DNA from: an uncultured Clostridia bacterium
GTDB taxonomy: Bacteria; Bacillota; Clostridia; Oscillospirales; Oscillospiraceae
Direction: 5' to 3'
Assembly: GCA_947177005.1 (NCBI GenBank)
Contig: CAMWSZ010000079.1
Coordinates: 1 to 9,812 of the forward strand
Length of the DNA stretch: 9,812 nucleotides
Positions 1 to 6,844 of this stretch are shown piece by piece. The translations under genes and the position numbers were made by a program. Every line of letters begins with the position of its first letter. Position 1 is the stretch's first letter. Below the pieces are notes generated by a model. The model saw only the letters and a list, made by a program, of their open reading frames with translations, was not told the origin of the DNA and searched no databases.

Positions 1-1
1 C

Positions 2-1411
2 CATGCCACCCCCACCATCGGCTGGATGAACGACCCCAACGGTTTTTCCATTTACAAAGGCGAGTATCATTTGTTCTATCAGTACCACCCCTATTCCTGC
101 GAGTGGGGTCCCATGCACTGGGGCCACCTGAAAACAACGGATTTTATCCGCTGGGAGCGTCTGCCCGCGGCGCTGGCCCCGGACCAGGAGGAATACGACG
201 TCAACGGCTGCTTTTCCGGCGGCGCACTGGAGCTGCCCGACGGACGCCAGCTGCTGATGTATACCGGCGTGCGGCGGCTCCGGGCAGAGGACGGCGGTTT
301 GCATGAGATACAGACCCAGTGCGTTGCCATTGGCAATGGCTTGGACTATGAAAAATATGACGGCAATCCGGTCCTGGCGGCGGGGGACCTGCCTGAGGGC
401 GGCAGTGCGCTGGACTTCCGCGACCCGAAAATCTGGCGCGACGCCAATGGCTCCTATCTGGCCGCTGTCGGCAACCGTACCGGAGATACCAGCGGCGCGG
501 TCCTGCTCTTCCGCAGTCCCGATGGGCTGGACTGGTCCCTGGAGCGGGTCGTGGACTCCTGCCGCAACCAGTACGGCAAGATGTGGGAGTGCCCGGACTA
601 TTTCCCTCTGGACGGACGGCAGGTTTTGATCGTCAGCCCGCAGGAAATGACGCCTATCGGTTTGGAATTCCACGCGGGCAACGGAACGGTATGCCTAATC
701 GGGGACGAAAAGGAGAATCAGTTTGTCCGGCAGAATGTTCAGGCCGTTGACTACGGCATTGACTTCTATGCGCCCCAAACCCTTCTGACCCCCGACGGAC
801 GGCGGGTCATGATCGGCTGGATGCAGAACTGGAACACAATCGCCGGAAAGCCGTATCAATGCCGCTGGTTCGGACAGATGAGCGTCCCCCGGGAGCTGTC
901 CGTGAAAAACGGACGGCTGTATCAGCTCCCGGTCCGGGAGCTTGACAGCTACCGGGGACCTGCTACCGTCCACCGCAATATCCCTGTCAGCGGTGAGGTC
1001 AACCTGCCGGGGATTCAGGGACGAATGCTGGATATGACCGTCACCGTCCGGCCTATCGGCGCGGAGTCCTACCGCTGGTTCCGCATCCGCGTCGCCAAGG
1101 ACGGGGAGCATGAGACCATTATCCGCTACCGGCCCGATCAGGGGACAGTCAAACTGGACCGCACACGCAGCGGCCTGCCCTACGATATCGTACATACCCG
1201 GAGCTTTCTGGTGAATTACCGCGGGGGAGAGATCAAACTGCGCATTGTTATGGACCGGTTCAGCGTGGAGGTATTCGTCAACGACGGCGAGCAGGCCGCC
1301 AGCGTAGTGATTTACACCCGGCAGGAGGCCGACGCCATTACGTTTGAGTGCGGCGGCTCCGTACTCATGGACGTTGAAAAATATGATCTGATTTTTAATG
1401 GGGAGGAATGA
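2..1411 (+). CDS. scrB: GH32 sucrose-6-phosphate hydrolase / beta-fructosidase, 5' end outside window
   Basis: Hydrolyses the beta-fructosyl bond of sucrose-6-phosphate, sucrose or short fructans, probably in the cytoplasm. The frame is open to the left edge and reads HATPTIGW just before the first Met in view (base 26). That Met lies inside the GH32 motif WMNDPNG and cannot be the real start, so roughly 20 residues are missing. Counting from that Met, all three catalytic carboxylates are visible: the nucleophile in NDPNG (D3), the transition-state stabiliser in FRDP (D133) and the acid/base in WECPD (E188). Residues from about 330 form the GH32 C-terminal sandwich, with the signature DRFSVEVFVNDG. 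The visible length (about 469 aa) matches the usual 480-490 aa. MHWGHLKTTDFIRWE and the CFSGGA stretch resemble cytosolic ScrB/SacA enzymes, but the specificity (sucrose-6-P versus free fructan) and the absence of a signal peptide cannot be seen. The stop lies 7 nt before the likely start of the small downstream gene, so the two are probably co-transcribed. Confidence 0.93.
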   Translation, partial: HATPTIGWMNDPNGFSIYKGEYHLFYQYHPYSCEWGPMHWGHLKTTDFIRWERLPAALAPDQEEYDVNGCFSGGALELPDGRQLLMYTGVRRLRAEDGGLHEIQTQCVAIGNGLDYEKYDGNPVLAAGDLPEGGSALDFRDPKIWRDANGSYLAAVGNRTGDTSGAVLLFRSPDGLDWSLERVVDSCRNQYGKMWECPDYFPLDGRQVLIVSPQEMTPIGLEFHAGNGTVCLIGDEKENQFVRQNVQAVDYGIDFYAPQTLLTPDGRRVMIGWMQNWNTIAGKPYQCRWFGQMSVPRELSVKNGRLYQLPVRELDSYRGPATVHRNIPVSGEVNLPGIQGRMLDMTVTVRPIGAESYRWFRIRVAKDGEHETIIRYRPDQGTVKLDRTRSGLPYDIVHTRSFLVNYRGGEIKLRIVMDRFSVEVFVNDGEQAASVVIYTRQEADAITFECGGSVLMDVEKYDLIFNGEE

Positions 1412-1418
1412 AAAGGGA

Positions 1419-1622
1419 ATGGATGAGAAGCAAAAGCTACAGGAGCTGGAACGCCGGATTGAGAAATTAGAAGAGATGATGTCGTCATTTACCGCAGATT
1501 ACAGCTGCCGGCTAGAGGATGCCGTCTGCCTGATAGAAGATGTTCAATGTCAGTTAGACGATGTCCAGTGCCAGTTAGATGATCTTGACGTGCAGATGGA
1601 TGCAGGCGAAGAATGCAAATAA
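1419..1622 (+). CDS. small cysteine-containing coiled-coil protein with heptad repeats
   Basis: A 67-residue acidic protein that I cannot assign to a family. The N-terminal half (KLQELERRIEKLEEMM) is a strong charged coiled coil. The C-terminal half is heptad repeats of the form D-V-Q-C-Q-L-D, with the repeat unit also visible in the DNA. It holds five cysteines, two of them exactly one heptad apart. I chose the Met at 1419 because GGAGG (1402-1406) lies 12 nt upstream and a further purine run (1411-1418) abuts it. An in-frame Met at 1398 would overlap the GH32 gene by 14 nt and has no ribosome binding site. It has no signal peptide or membrane segment. It is very close behind the GH32 gene, so it is probably translated from the same message. 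A small oligomerising adaptor is possible, but no function is supported. Confidence 0.6.
   Translation: MDEKQKLQELERRIEKLEEMMSSFTADYSCRLEDAVCLIEDVQCQLDDVQCQLDDLDVQMDAGEECK
1539..1580 (+). repeat. two tandem 21-nt heptad-encoding units
   Basis: Bases 1539-1559 and 1560-1580 are two adjacent 21-nt copies that differ at a few, mostly third-codon, positions. Both encode the heptad D-V-Q-C-Q-L-D. A degenerate third unit follows at 1581-1601 (DLDVQMD). The 21-nt period equals one coiled-coil heptad, so the protein appears to have grown by duplication of heptads. Confidence 0.75.
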
Positions 1623-1625
1623 TGA

Positions 1626-1666
1626 ATCGGCAACTCTCTGTTTTTGCATTTGAGAGTATCTCCGAT
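1626..1666 (+). other. two-part RNA hairpin downstream of the small coiled-coil gene
   Basis: An outer stem ATCGG (1626-1630) pairs with CCGAT (1662-1666), and an inner stem ACTCTC (1633-1638) pairs with GAGAGT (1652-1657). The internal loop is 2/4 nt and the apical loop 13 nt. No T-run follows, so it is not a standard intrinsic terminator. It sits between the small gene's stop and the large fructanase gene, and could be an mRNA stability or processing element, or an operator. Function is inference. Confidence 0.4.
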
Positions 1667-1756
1667 AGACCTGCGGGACGGTAAATGGTATCAGGAGGTG
1701 GGATCGAACAGACTTGACGTGTACCAAAAAATATTTTATGTGTAAAGGAGAGGACC

Positions 1757-4700
1757 ATGAATTTGAAGAAAAAATCAAGGACCATAGCACGGCTTCTCGC
1801 GCTGGTCCTGACTGCCGCGCTCTTAGTAAGCGGTGCGCCCACAGCCCTGGCGGCGGATGGGCTGACGGATTTCACCGAGACGGATACCGTCCATGTGGAC
1901 AAAACAGCGGGGACCGTCACAGTCGGCAACACCCACGGCGACCATTTTGCCGTCTATGAGGGTCAGGAGCAGAAGACAAACGACTTCCTCCTGGAGGCTG
2001 ACGTGGACCTCGTCAGCGGCGGCTACGATGCCAATAAGGAATCCCGCTGCGCCGGTCTGATTTTTGGCGTAGCCAGCAAAAATATGCCCGGGCGGCAGTG
2101 GCGCTGCGTCAACATCGACGCGGGCCGGACGGTCAACGATGACGGCAGCGTCCGTGGAGACGGCTTCCGCGCTTTCGGTCCCGGCATCGTGGAGACCACC
2201 ACAGGCGGCGAACTGACAGGAATTGACGTGAACAAGACCCTGCATTTTAAGCTGGATATGAAGGCCAGCGGAGAATTTACTTATACCTTTGGGAATACCG
2301 GCGCGGATATGCGCACCATTACCGCCTCCGTTGACGGCTGGACCGGCGGTTATGTGGGCATCATGTCCTTCTGCACGGAAGCAAAGTTCTCCAATATCCA
2401 GTTTGAGGACCGTACCGACCGCAGTGCGGCGGATTCTGCCGCCAGCAAAGTCGCCGTGGGGGACGCTTACTCCTCCAATCTGGGCGATCTGACCGCCTGC
2501 GGCGGAACTTGGGAAGTCCGGGAAGACGGCCTGTACAGCAACGCAGTTGGACAGGGCAATTCCTGGGCATTCTCTCAGACAACAGGAGCTAATTTTGTTT
2601 TCTCCACAGATGTAACGTTTCTCCAAGATGCCGGTGCGGCAACTCTGCTGTTCCGCAGCACCAGCAGCGAAAATTGGGATAACTGCTACGCGGTGAATCT
2701 GGACGGCGCCTCCCATGCCGGTAAAATGTGGCGGCAGGAAGAGGGCGTGGACCTCCAGCTCATCGACGCCAAGGAAATGCCGGAGGCGGATACTTACACC
2801 CTGACCGTTGTCGCCATTGACTCCTGGATGCAGTTCTATGTCAACGGCTCTCTGGTGGGCGCAACCGCTGACTATACCCTCTCCCCCGGCAACAAGGGCC
2901 AGAATACCCACTATAAAGAGGGTTATTTCGGCCTGTTGAACTGGAACGGTGAAATGGTCTTCCAGAACACAAAGTATACGGAAATTACGGACAGCTTTAC
3001 GCCGCTGGTAAAAGATATTACCATCACATCCTCCGTGGGCAGCGTAGAAGCCAAGGCGCAGTTCCGGGACAAAGAGCCGATTACCATTCAGTATGTAGGC
3101 AATGACGCGGCCACGGTGGACGTAAACGTCACGCCTGTCAACAGCGGCGCAAAGGTTACTGTCCAGGGACCGGACGGCAAAACCTATGCCGGAGGCAAAA
3201 ATATTCCTGTCTCTGTAGGCAAGAACTATATCACTACCACTGTCACCGTCACAAACCCGGACGGCACAGCGGCATACGCCACCTACCGCACCAACGTCCA
3301 CCGCCGTCAGGCGGATGAGGTCTACTACAATGAGCCTTACCGCGGTCAATATCACTATTCCGTGAAAGACGGCTGGGCCAATGATCCCAACGGCATGGTC
3401 TATTATAACGGCGTATGGCACCTGTTCTATCAGTTCGACGACGATCCCCAGCACGGCAATCAGGTCCACTGGGCTCATGCCACCAGCACCGATTTGATTA
3501 CTTGGGAAGAGCAGCCTATGGCCTTCTATCCGGACGCCCACGGCGCCATGTACTCCGGCTGTGCCGTTGCGGATACCGCAAACACTTCCGGTCTGTTCTC
3601 CGGCAGCAAGGGCGGTCTGGTAGCCATTATTACCTGCGACGGCAGCGGCGAACGCATTAAGGTGGCGTACAGCGAGGACGATGGCAAGACTTGGACCAAG
3701 CTGGATGAGATTGCCGTTGACTGCACCGAGGACCCCCTGAAGGTGAACGATTTCCGTGACCCGAAGGTCTTCCGCTGGGAGAACAAGTGGTTTATGGTGA
3801 TTGCGGGAGGTCCCCTGCGGATCTATTCCTCTGACAATCTGCTGGACTGGACCTGTGAATCCACCTACTCCACGCTGCATACAGAATGCCCGGACCTGTA
3901 TCCCGTCACCGCCAGCGACGGCACAGTCAAGTGGGTGCTCTCCCGCGGCGGACGCCTCTACAAAGTAGGGGATTTCAAACAGGTCAATGGTAAATGGACA
4001 TTTGTCCCCGATGAAGCGTATGCGGATGTGGACAGCAACGGCATCATGAACTTTGGTCAGGACTCCTATGCCGCCATGACGTTCTATACGCAGGATTTCG
4101 GGACTGCCGCACGTCCGAACATTCCTGAAATCATTGAGATCAACTGGATGAACACCTGGAACGACGGTTACTGCACCAGAGTAGCTTCCACCATCAGCGA
4201 ACAGACCGGCGTAAAACAGGAATTTAACGGCACCTTCAATCTGCTGCTGAAGCTGGGACTGGAGATGCAGGATGGCAAGTATGTACTGACACAGACCCCT
4301 ATTGAACAGTATGAAACTTTGCGGGATACGGCGAATGCCGTAACGCTGACCGGTGAAAAAACGGGCACCACACCGCTGGGCTTCAGCGGCGGCTGCTACG
4401 AAATCGACGCCGTTTTTACCCCCGGTGCAGATACCGAAAAAGTCGGTTTTGAGCTCCGCAAGGGCAGTAACGAAACCACAAAAATCGTTTATGACCTGAA
4501 AACAGAGACAATTTCCATTGACCGCAGCAAATCCGGCATTCTCGTCAGCGATATATTCAAGACCCCGGACAGCCAAAAGGTGAAGCGAAACGCCGATGGC
4601 ACGATTGATATGCGAATTTATGTGGACAGGGCCAGTGTGGAGGTATTTGCCAATGGCTTCACTGCTGCCGGTGCGGAACAGATCTTCCCGAAGGCTGACA

Positions 4701-5296
4701 GCCAAGACATTAGTCTAATTGTCGAGGGCGGTGCAGCGCAGGCGGACATTACTGTATACCCGATGAACAGCATCTGGAAAAACAATACCAGTGATGCAGC
4801 GCAGTCAGAACCGGATGATCCGGACAGCAGTCAAAATGTTTCCGGAGACGAGGTGGTAACACGCGGTATGCTGGCGCAGATCCTGTATGAGCAGGAATCC
4901 GCCTCTGGTGCTGCTGCGGCGAAGTTCCCTGACGTAACTGCCGGCAGCAGTAACGCTGCGGCAATTGCCTGGGCTTTCGAACAAAAGCTGATGACCGGTT
5001 ATATGGACGGCAGTTTCCGTCCTGACCGCCCGGTCACACGCCAACAGTTGGCGGCAGTCCTTTACCGCTACGCGGAACAGAAGGGGTACGACATGAGTGC
5101 ATCGGGTGATCTGACGTCCTTCTCCGATATGTCCTCTGTTTCTGCATGGGCTTTTGACTTTGTGAACTGGGCAGTTGGTGAAAATCTGCTTAAAGCGGAA
5201 AACGGGCAGATTTCTCCTGCCGGTACGGTCACTGCCGGTGAACTGGATGAAATTTTGGGTGCTGCAAGAACAGCAATAACAAATGCAGCGACTTGA
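1757..5296 (+). CDS. secreted multidomain GH32 fructan hydrolase (levanase/inulinase type) with SLH anchor
   Basis: A 1179-residue exoenzyme expected to cut levan, inulin or related beta-fructans at the cell surface. Layout: signal peptide 1-32 (KKK, hydrophobic core, cleavage after TALA); two all-beta modules at about 37-216 and 235-407 that look like concanavalin/CBM66-type sugar-binding domains (moderate confidence); a cadherin-like beta-sandwich at about 418-514; the GH32 propeller from about 525; the GH32 C-terminal sandwich at about 855-1001 with DRASVEVFANG; an acidic linker; then SLH repeats from about 1033 to 1175. Catalytic residues are D543 in WANDPNG, D668 in FRDP and E710 in ECPD. 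Ala replaces the usual Met of WMNDPNG. SLH repeats 2 and 3 start at FPDV (about 1057) and FSDM (about 1122); the first repeat is only its second half. SLH domains normally bind pyruvylated wall polysaccharide. The start is fixed by AAAGGAG (1744-1750), 6 nt upstream. No convincing private promoter is seen, so read-through from the genes at 2-1622 is likely. Levan versus inulin cannot be decided here. Confidence 0.93.
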   Translation: MNLKKKSRTIARLLALVLTAALLVSGAPTALAADGLTDFTETDTVHVDKTAGTVTVGNTHGDHFAVYEGQEQKTNDFLLEADVDLVSGGYDANKESRCAGLIFGVASKNMPGRQWRCVNIDAGRTVNDDGSVRGDGFRAFGPGIVETTTGGELTGIDVNKTLHFKLDMKASGEFTYTFGNTGADMRTITASVDGWTGGYVGIMSFCTEAKFSNIQFEDRTDRSAADSAASKVAVGDAYSSNLGDLTACGGTWEVREDGLYSNAVGQGNSWAFSQTTGANFVFSTDVTFLQDAGAATLLFRSTSSENWDNCYAVNLDGASHAGKMWRQEEGVDLQLIDAKEMPEADTYTLTVVAIDSWMQFYVNGSLVGATADYTLSPGNKGQNTHYKEGYFGLLNWNGEMVFQNTKYTEITDSFTPLVKDITITSSVGSVEAKAQFRDKEPITIQYVGNDAATVDVNVTPVNSGAKVTVQGPDGKTYAGGKNIPVSVGKNYITTTVTVTNPDGTAAYATYRTNVHRRQADEVYYNEPYRGQYHYSVKDGWANDPNGMVYYNGVWHLFYQFDDDPQHGNQVHWAHATSTDLITWEEQPMAFYPDAHGAMYSGCAVADTANTSGLFSGSKGGLVAIITCDGSGERIKVAYSEDDGKTWTKLDEIAVDCTEDPLKVNDFRDPKVFRWENKWFMVIAGGPLRIYSSDNLLDWTCESTYSTLHTECPDLYPVTASDGTVKWVLSRGGRLYKVGDFKQVNGKWTFVPDEAYADVDSNGIMNFGQDSYAAMTFYTQDFGTAARPNIPEIIEINWMNTWNDGYCTRVASTISEQTGVKQEFNGTFNLLLKLGLEMQDGKYVLTQTPIEQYETLRDTANAVTLTGEKTGTTPLGFSGGCYEIDAVFTPGADTEKVGFELRKGSNETTKIVYDLKTETISIDRSKSGILVSDIFKTPDSQKVKRNADGTIDMRIYVDRASVEVFANGFTAAGAEQIFPKADSQDISLIVEGGAAQADITVYPMNSIWKNNTSDAAQSEPDDPDSSQNVSGDEVVTRGMLAQILYEQESASGAAAAKFPDVTAGSSNAAAIAWAFEQKLMTGYMDGSFRPDRPVTRQQLAAVLYRYAEQKGYDMSASGDLTSFSDMSSVSAWAFDFVNWAVGENLLKAENGQISPAGTVTAGELDEILGAARTAITNAAT

Positions 5297-5339
5297 CTTG
5301 ATGGCAGCATGAGAATTTATATTACTAAATGAGATAAAT

Positions 5340-5378
5340 CAGAAAAGCCTTGTACCACAGTGGTACAGGGCTTTTCTG
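5340..5378 (+). terminator. hairpin terminator, probably bidirectional
   Basis: An almost perfect 19-bp inverted repeat (one G-T wobble) has arms 5340-5358 and 5360-5378. It starts 44 nt after the stop of the large fructanase gene. Only a weak T-rich stretch (TTCTTTATT) follows on the plus strand. It lies between two convergent genes, so it probably also stops transcripts of the minus-strand MGMT gene, which ends at 5433. Confidence 0.75.
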
Positions 5379-5432
5379 CATTCTTTATTAATGAAATGTT
5401 TCCCGTTCTATTTTACGATAAGGACATCTGCA

Positions 5433-5732
5433 CTACGGCACCCACTGGCATTGCCGTAAATCCACATAGCCGTCTTTTCTGAATGGTACGCCCTCTTTCA
5501 GAAGCAGGTCCGTCTGTTCCGTCCAGCCGGGAACGATCCGTCCGGCATGATTGACCACCCGGTGACAGGGATACTCTCCATACTGATCCGACAAACTGAG
5601 AATCTTTCCAACTAAACGGGACTGCTTCTCCCGGCCAATCAATCGGGCAATCTGTCCATAAGTTGCCGCTTTTCCTTCCGGTATTTCTCCCACTACAGCA
5701 AGAACCTCATAAATCAATTTTTCATCTGTCAT
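5433..5732 (-). CDS. short MGMT/Ogt-family protein (alkyltransferase-like, active-site Cys present)
   Basis: A 99-residue DNA-binding protein of the O6-alkylguanine-DNA alkyltransferase family, of the short kind lacking the N-terminal domain of Ogt/Ada. The helix-turn-helix region reads TYGQIARLIG (24-33), the arginine finger is probably R39, and the active-site motif is PCHRV with C56. Classical alkyltransferase-like (ATL) proteins carry Trp at this position and cannot transfer alkyl groups. This one keeps Cys, so either residual alkyl transfer or ATL-style lesion flagging is possible. After PCHRVVN the sequence (HAGRIVPGW) departs from the full-length consensus. The start at 5732 is supported by GAGGAG (5746-5741 on the minus strand), 8 nt upstream. 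It lies directly behind tRNA-Arg and its terminator and has little room for its own promoter. Confidence 0.88.
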   Translation of the reverse strand: MTDEKLIYEVLAVVGEIPEGKAATYGQIARLIGREKQSRLVGKILSLSDQYGEYPCHRVVNHAGRIVPGWTEQTDLLLKEGVPFRKDGYVDLRQCQWVP

Positions 5733-5756
5733 CTACAGTTCTCCTCAACCAATAGA

Positions 5757-5793
5757 AAAAGCCAGTACAAACAGCCTGCTTGTACTGGCTTTT
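5757..5793 (-). terminator. intrinsic terminator of tRNA-Arg
   Basis: A perfect 14-bp inverted repeat with arms 5757-5770 and 5780-5793 and a 9-nt loop. On the minus strand it is followed by a T-run (TTTTT). Its first base is the last A of the tRNA CCA end, so terminator and tRNA abut. It also lies only about 10 nt upstream of the ribosome binding site of the MGMT gene. Confidence 0.88.
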
Positions 5794-5869
5794 GGTACGC
5801 CCGACTGGATTCGAACCAGCGGCCTTCAGAGTCGGAGTCTGACGCGCTATCCAACTGCGCTACGGGCGC
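5793..5869 (-). tRNA. tRNA-Arg (anticodon CCG), CCA encoded
   Basis: The cloverleaf folds fully. The acceptor stem is GCGCCCG with CGGGCGT, the D stem GCGC/GCGC, the anticodon stem TCAGA/TCTGA, the anticodon loop CTCCGAC (anticodon CCG, reading CGG), and the T arm GCTGG-TTCGAAT-CCAGT. The discriminator base is A, followed by an encoded CCA. The body is 74 nt (77 with CCA). The 1-72 pair is G-U and the 49-65 pair is also G-U; the first is uncommon. It is expressed from the promoter at 5911-5939. Confidence 0.97.
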
Positions 5870-5910
5870 ATATATCATTCAGCTTCCGGACATCTCCCGG
5901 CAACAGGAAT

Positions 5911-5939
5911 AGTATAGCAGAAAACTCTCCATTTGTAAA
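5911..5939 (-). promoter_or_regulatory. sigma-A type promoter of tRNA-Arg
   Basis: On the minus strand the -35 box is TTTACA (5939-5934) and the -10 box TATACT (5916-5911), with a spacer of exactly 17 nt. The start site would fall near 5905, leaving a short leader before the tRNA 5' end at 5869. Confidence 0.85.
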
Positions 5940-6017
5940 GTAATATTTTCAAAAATTGCCTGCAAAAAATTCGAGTCTGCGGACATACTACCAAAAACGC
6001 AGAGGAGCAAGAAAACG

Positions 6018-6803
6018 ATGAAAAGGATTTTTAGCTTTTTGCTGGCAGCCTGTCTCCCGCCGGTTCTCGCCGGATGCACCGTTGCAGAGCCTGATTTGAC
6101 GGGCTACGCATCTGGTCCGGCAGAGATCCCGGTGGAAATCCTGGGCGAACTGGATACCGATACCCGGCAGGCCCTCACCGGCGACCGGAAATATATCGCC
6201 CTGACCTTTGACGACGGTCCCCGTGCCGACACCACCGGGCGTCTTTTAGAGGGTCTTGCCCAACGCAATGCGGCCTGCACCTTTTTTATCATCGGGGAGC
6301 AGGTCCGCGGAAATGAGTATCTTCTTTGCCGCATGGCCTCCGACGGACACCAGATCGGCAGCCACACCTATTCCCATACACGTCTGACAACCGTGAGCAA
6401 AGAAAACATGGTAGAAGAAATTCACAAAACTGAGGTGGTCTTGAAGGAGGTTGCAGGCGACAAAACCTTCTGGCTCCGTCCGCCCTACGGACAGATTGAC
6501 AGCACCCGCGCACAAGAAATCAAAACACCCATGATCTATTGGTCCGTTGATCCCCAGGACTGGAAGCTACTGAATACGGAAAAGGTAGTAGACGCAGTTG
6601 TGAGCACGGTACAGCCCGGCGACATCATTCTGCTGCACGACTTCTACTCCACCAGCGTTGACGCCGCCCTGCAAATCATAGATCAGCTTCAGCCGCAAGG
6701 CTTTGTGTTTGTTACAGTAGAGGAGCTGTTCCGTATTCAGGGGGTGGAACCTCAGCCCGGCGTTCTGTATGCTAATCCGTCCAAAATACGGCCTATCCCA
6801 TAG
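6018..6803 (+). CDS. CE4 polysaccharide deacetylase (NodB domain), predicted lipoprotein
   Basis: A 261-residue carbohydrate esterase that removes acetyl groups from a GlcNAc polymer, probably peptidoglycan or another wall glycan, outside the membrane. The N-terminus (KR, hydrophobic stretch, then LAGC) is a lipoprotein signal with lipidated C20. The five CE4 motifs follow in order: TFDDGP (catalytic and metal D65/D66), HTYSH (metal ligands H116 and H120), RPPYG (154-158), DPQDW (178-182) and LLHD (H207). All key residues are present, so it should be an active metal-dependent enzyme. AGAGGAG (6001-6007) lies 10 nt before the start. It diverges from tRNA-Arg, and the 150-bp space between them contains the tRNA promoter. 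I see no clear promoter for this gene there. The short C-terminal extension after the NodB fold has no recognisable motif. Confidence 0.93.
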   Translation: MKRIFSFLLAACLPPVLAGCTVAEPDLTGYASGPAEIPVEILGELDTDTRQALTGDRKYIALTFDDGPRADTTGRLLEGLAQRNAACTFFIIGEQVRGNEYLLCRMASDGHQIGSHTYSHTRLTTVSKENMVEEIHKTEVVLKEVAGDKTFWLRPPYGQIDSTRAQEIKTPMIYWSVDPQDWKLLNTEKVVDAVVSTVQPGDIILLHDFYSTSVDAALQIIDQLQPQGFVFVTVEELFRIQGVEPQPGVLYANPSKIRPIP

Positions 6804-6812
6804 AGCAATAGC

Positions 6813-6844
6813 AACAGCCCTGACGCTAATATGTCAGGGCTGTT
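6813..6844 (+). terminator. shared hairpin terminator between convergent genes
   Basis: A perfect 12-bp inverted repeat with arms 6813-6824 and 6833-6844 and an 8-nt loop. ATAG/CTAT pairs further extend the base of the stem past one bulged base. It starts 9 nt after the deacetylase stop. Its right arm contains the stop and last codons of the minus-strand HAD gene, so it probably serves both directions. T-runs are weak on both sides. Confidence 0.72.

Noticed and set aside
695..1195. A 166-codon minus-strand frame inside the first GH32 gene
   Set aside because: It is a shadow frame without motifs or a ribosome binding site, opposite a clear GH32 coding region.
1714..1742. TTGACG followed 17 nt later by TATGTG as a promoter for the large fructanase
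   Set aside because: The -10 match is poor, and the start site would fall at or past the ribosome binding site at 1744-1750, so it could not give a translatable leader.
1823..4705. A 960-codon open frame on the minus strand, antisense to the large fructanase
   Set aside because: It lies wholly inside a gene with signal peptide, catalytic motifs and SLH repeats, has no recognisable domain, and is a by-product of codon bias on the plus strand.
5956..5989. TTGCCT and CATACT as a promoter for the polysaccharide deacetylase
   Set aside because: The spacer is 22 nt, too long for a sigma-A type promoter, and no better pair was found.
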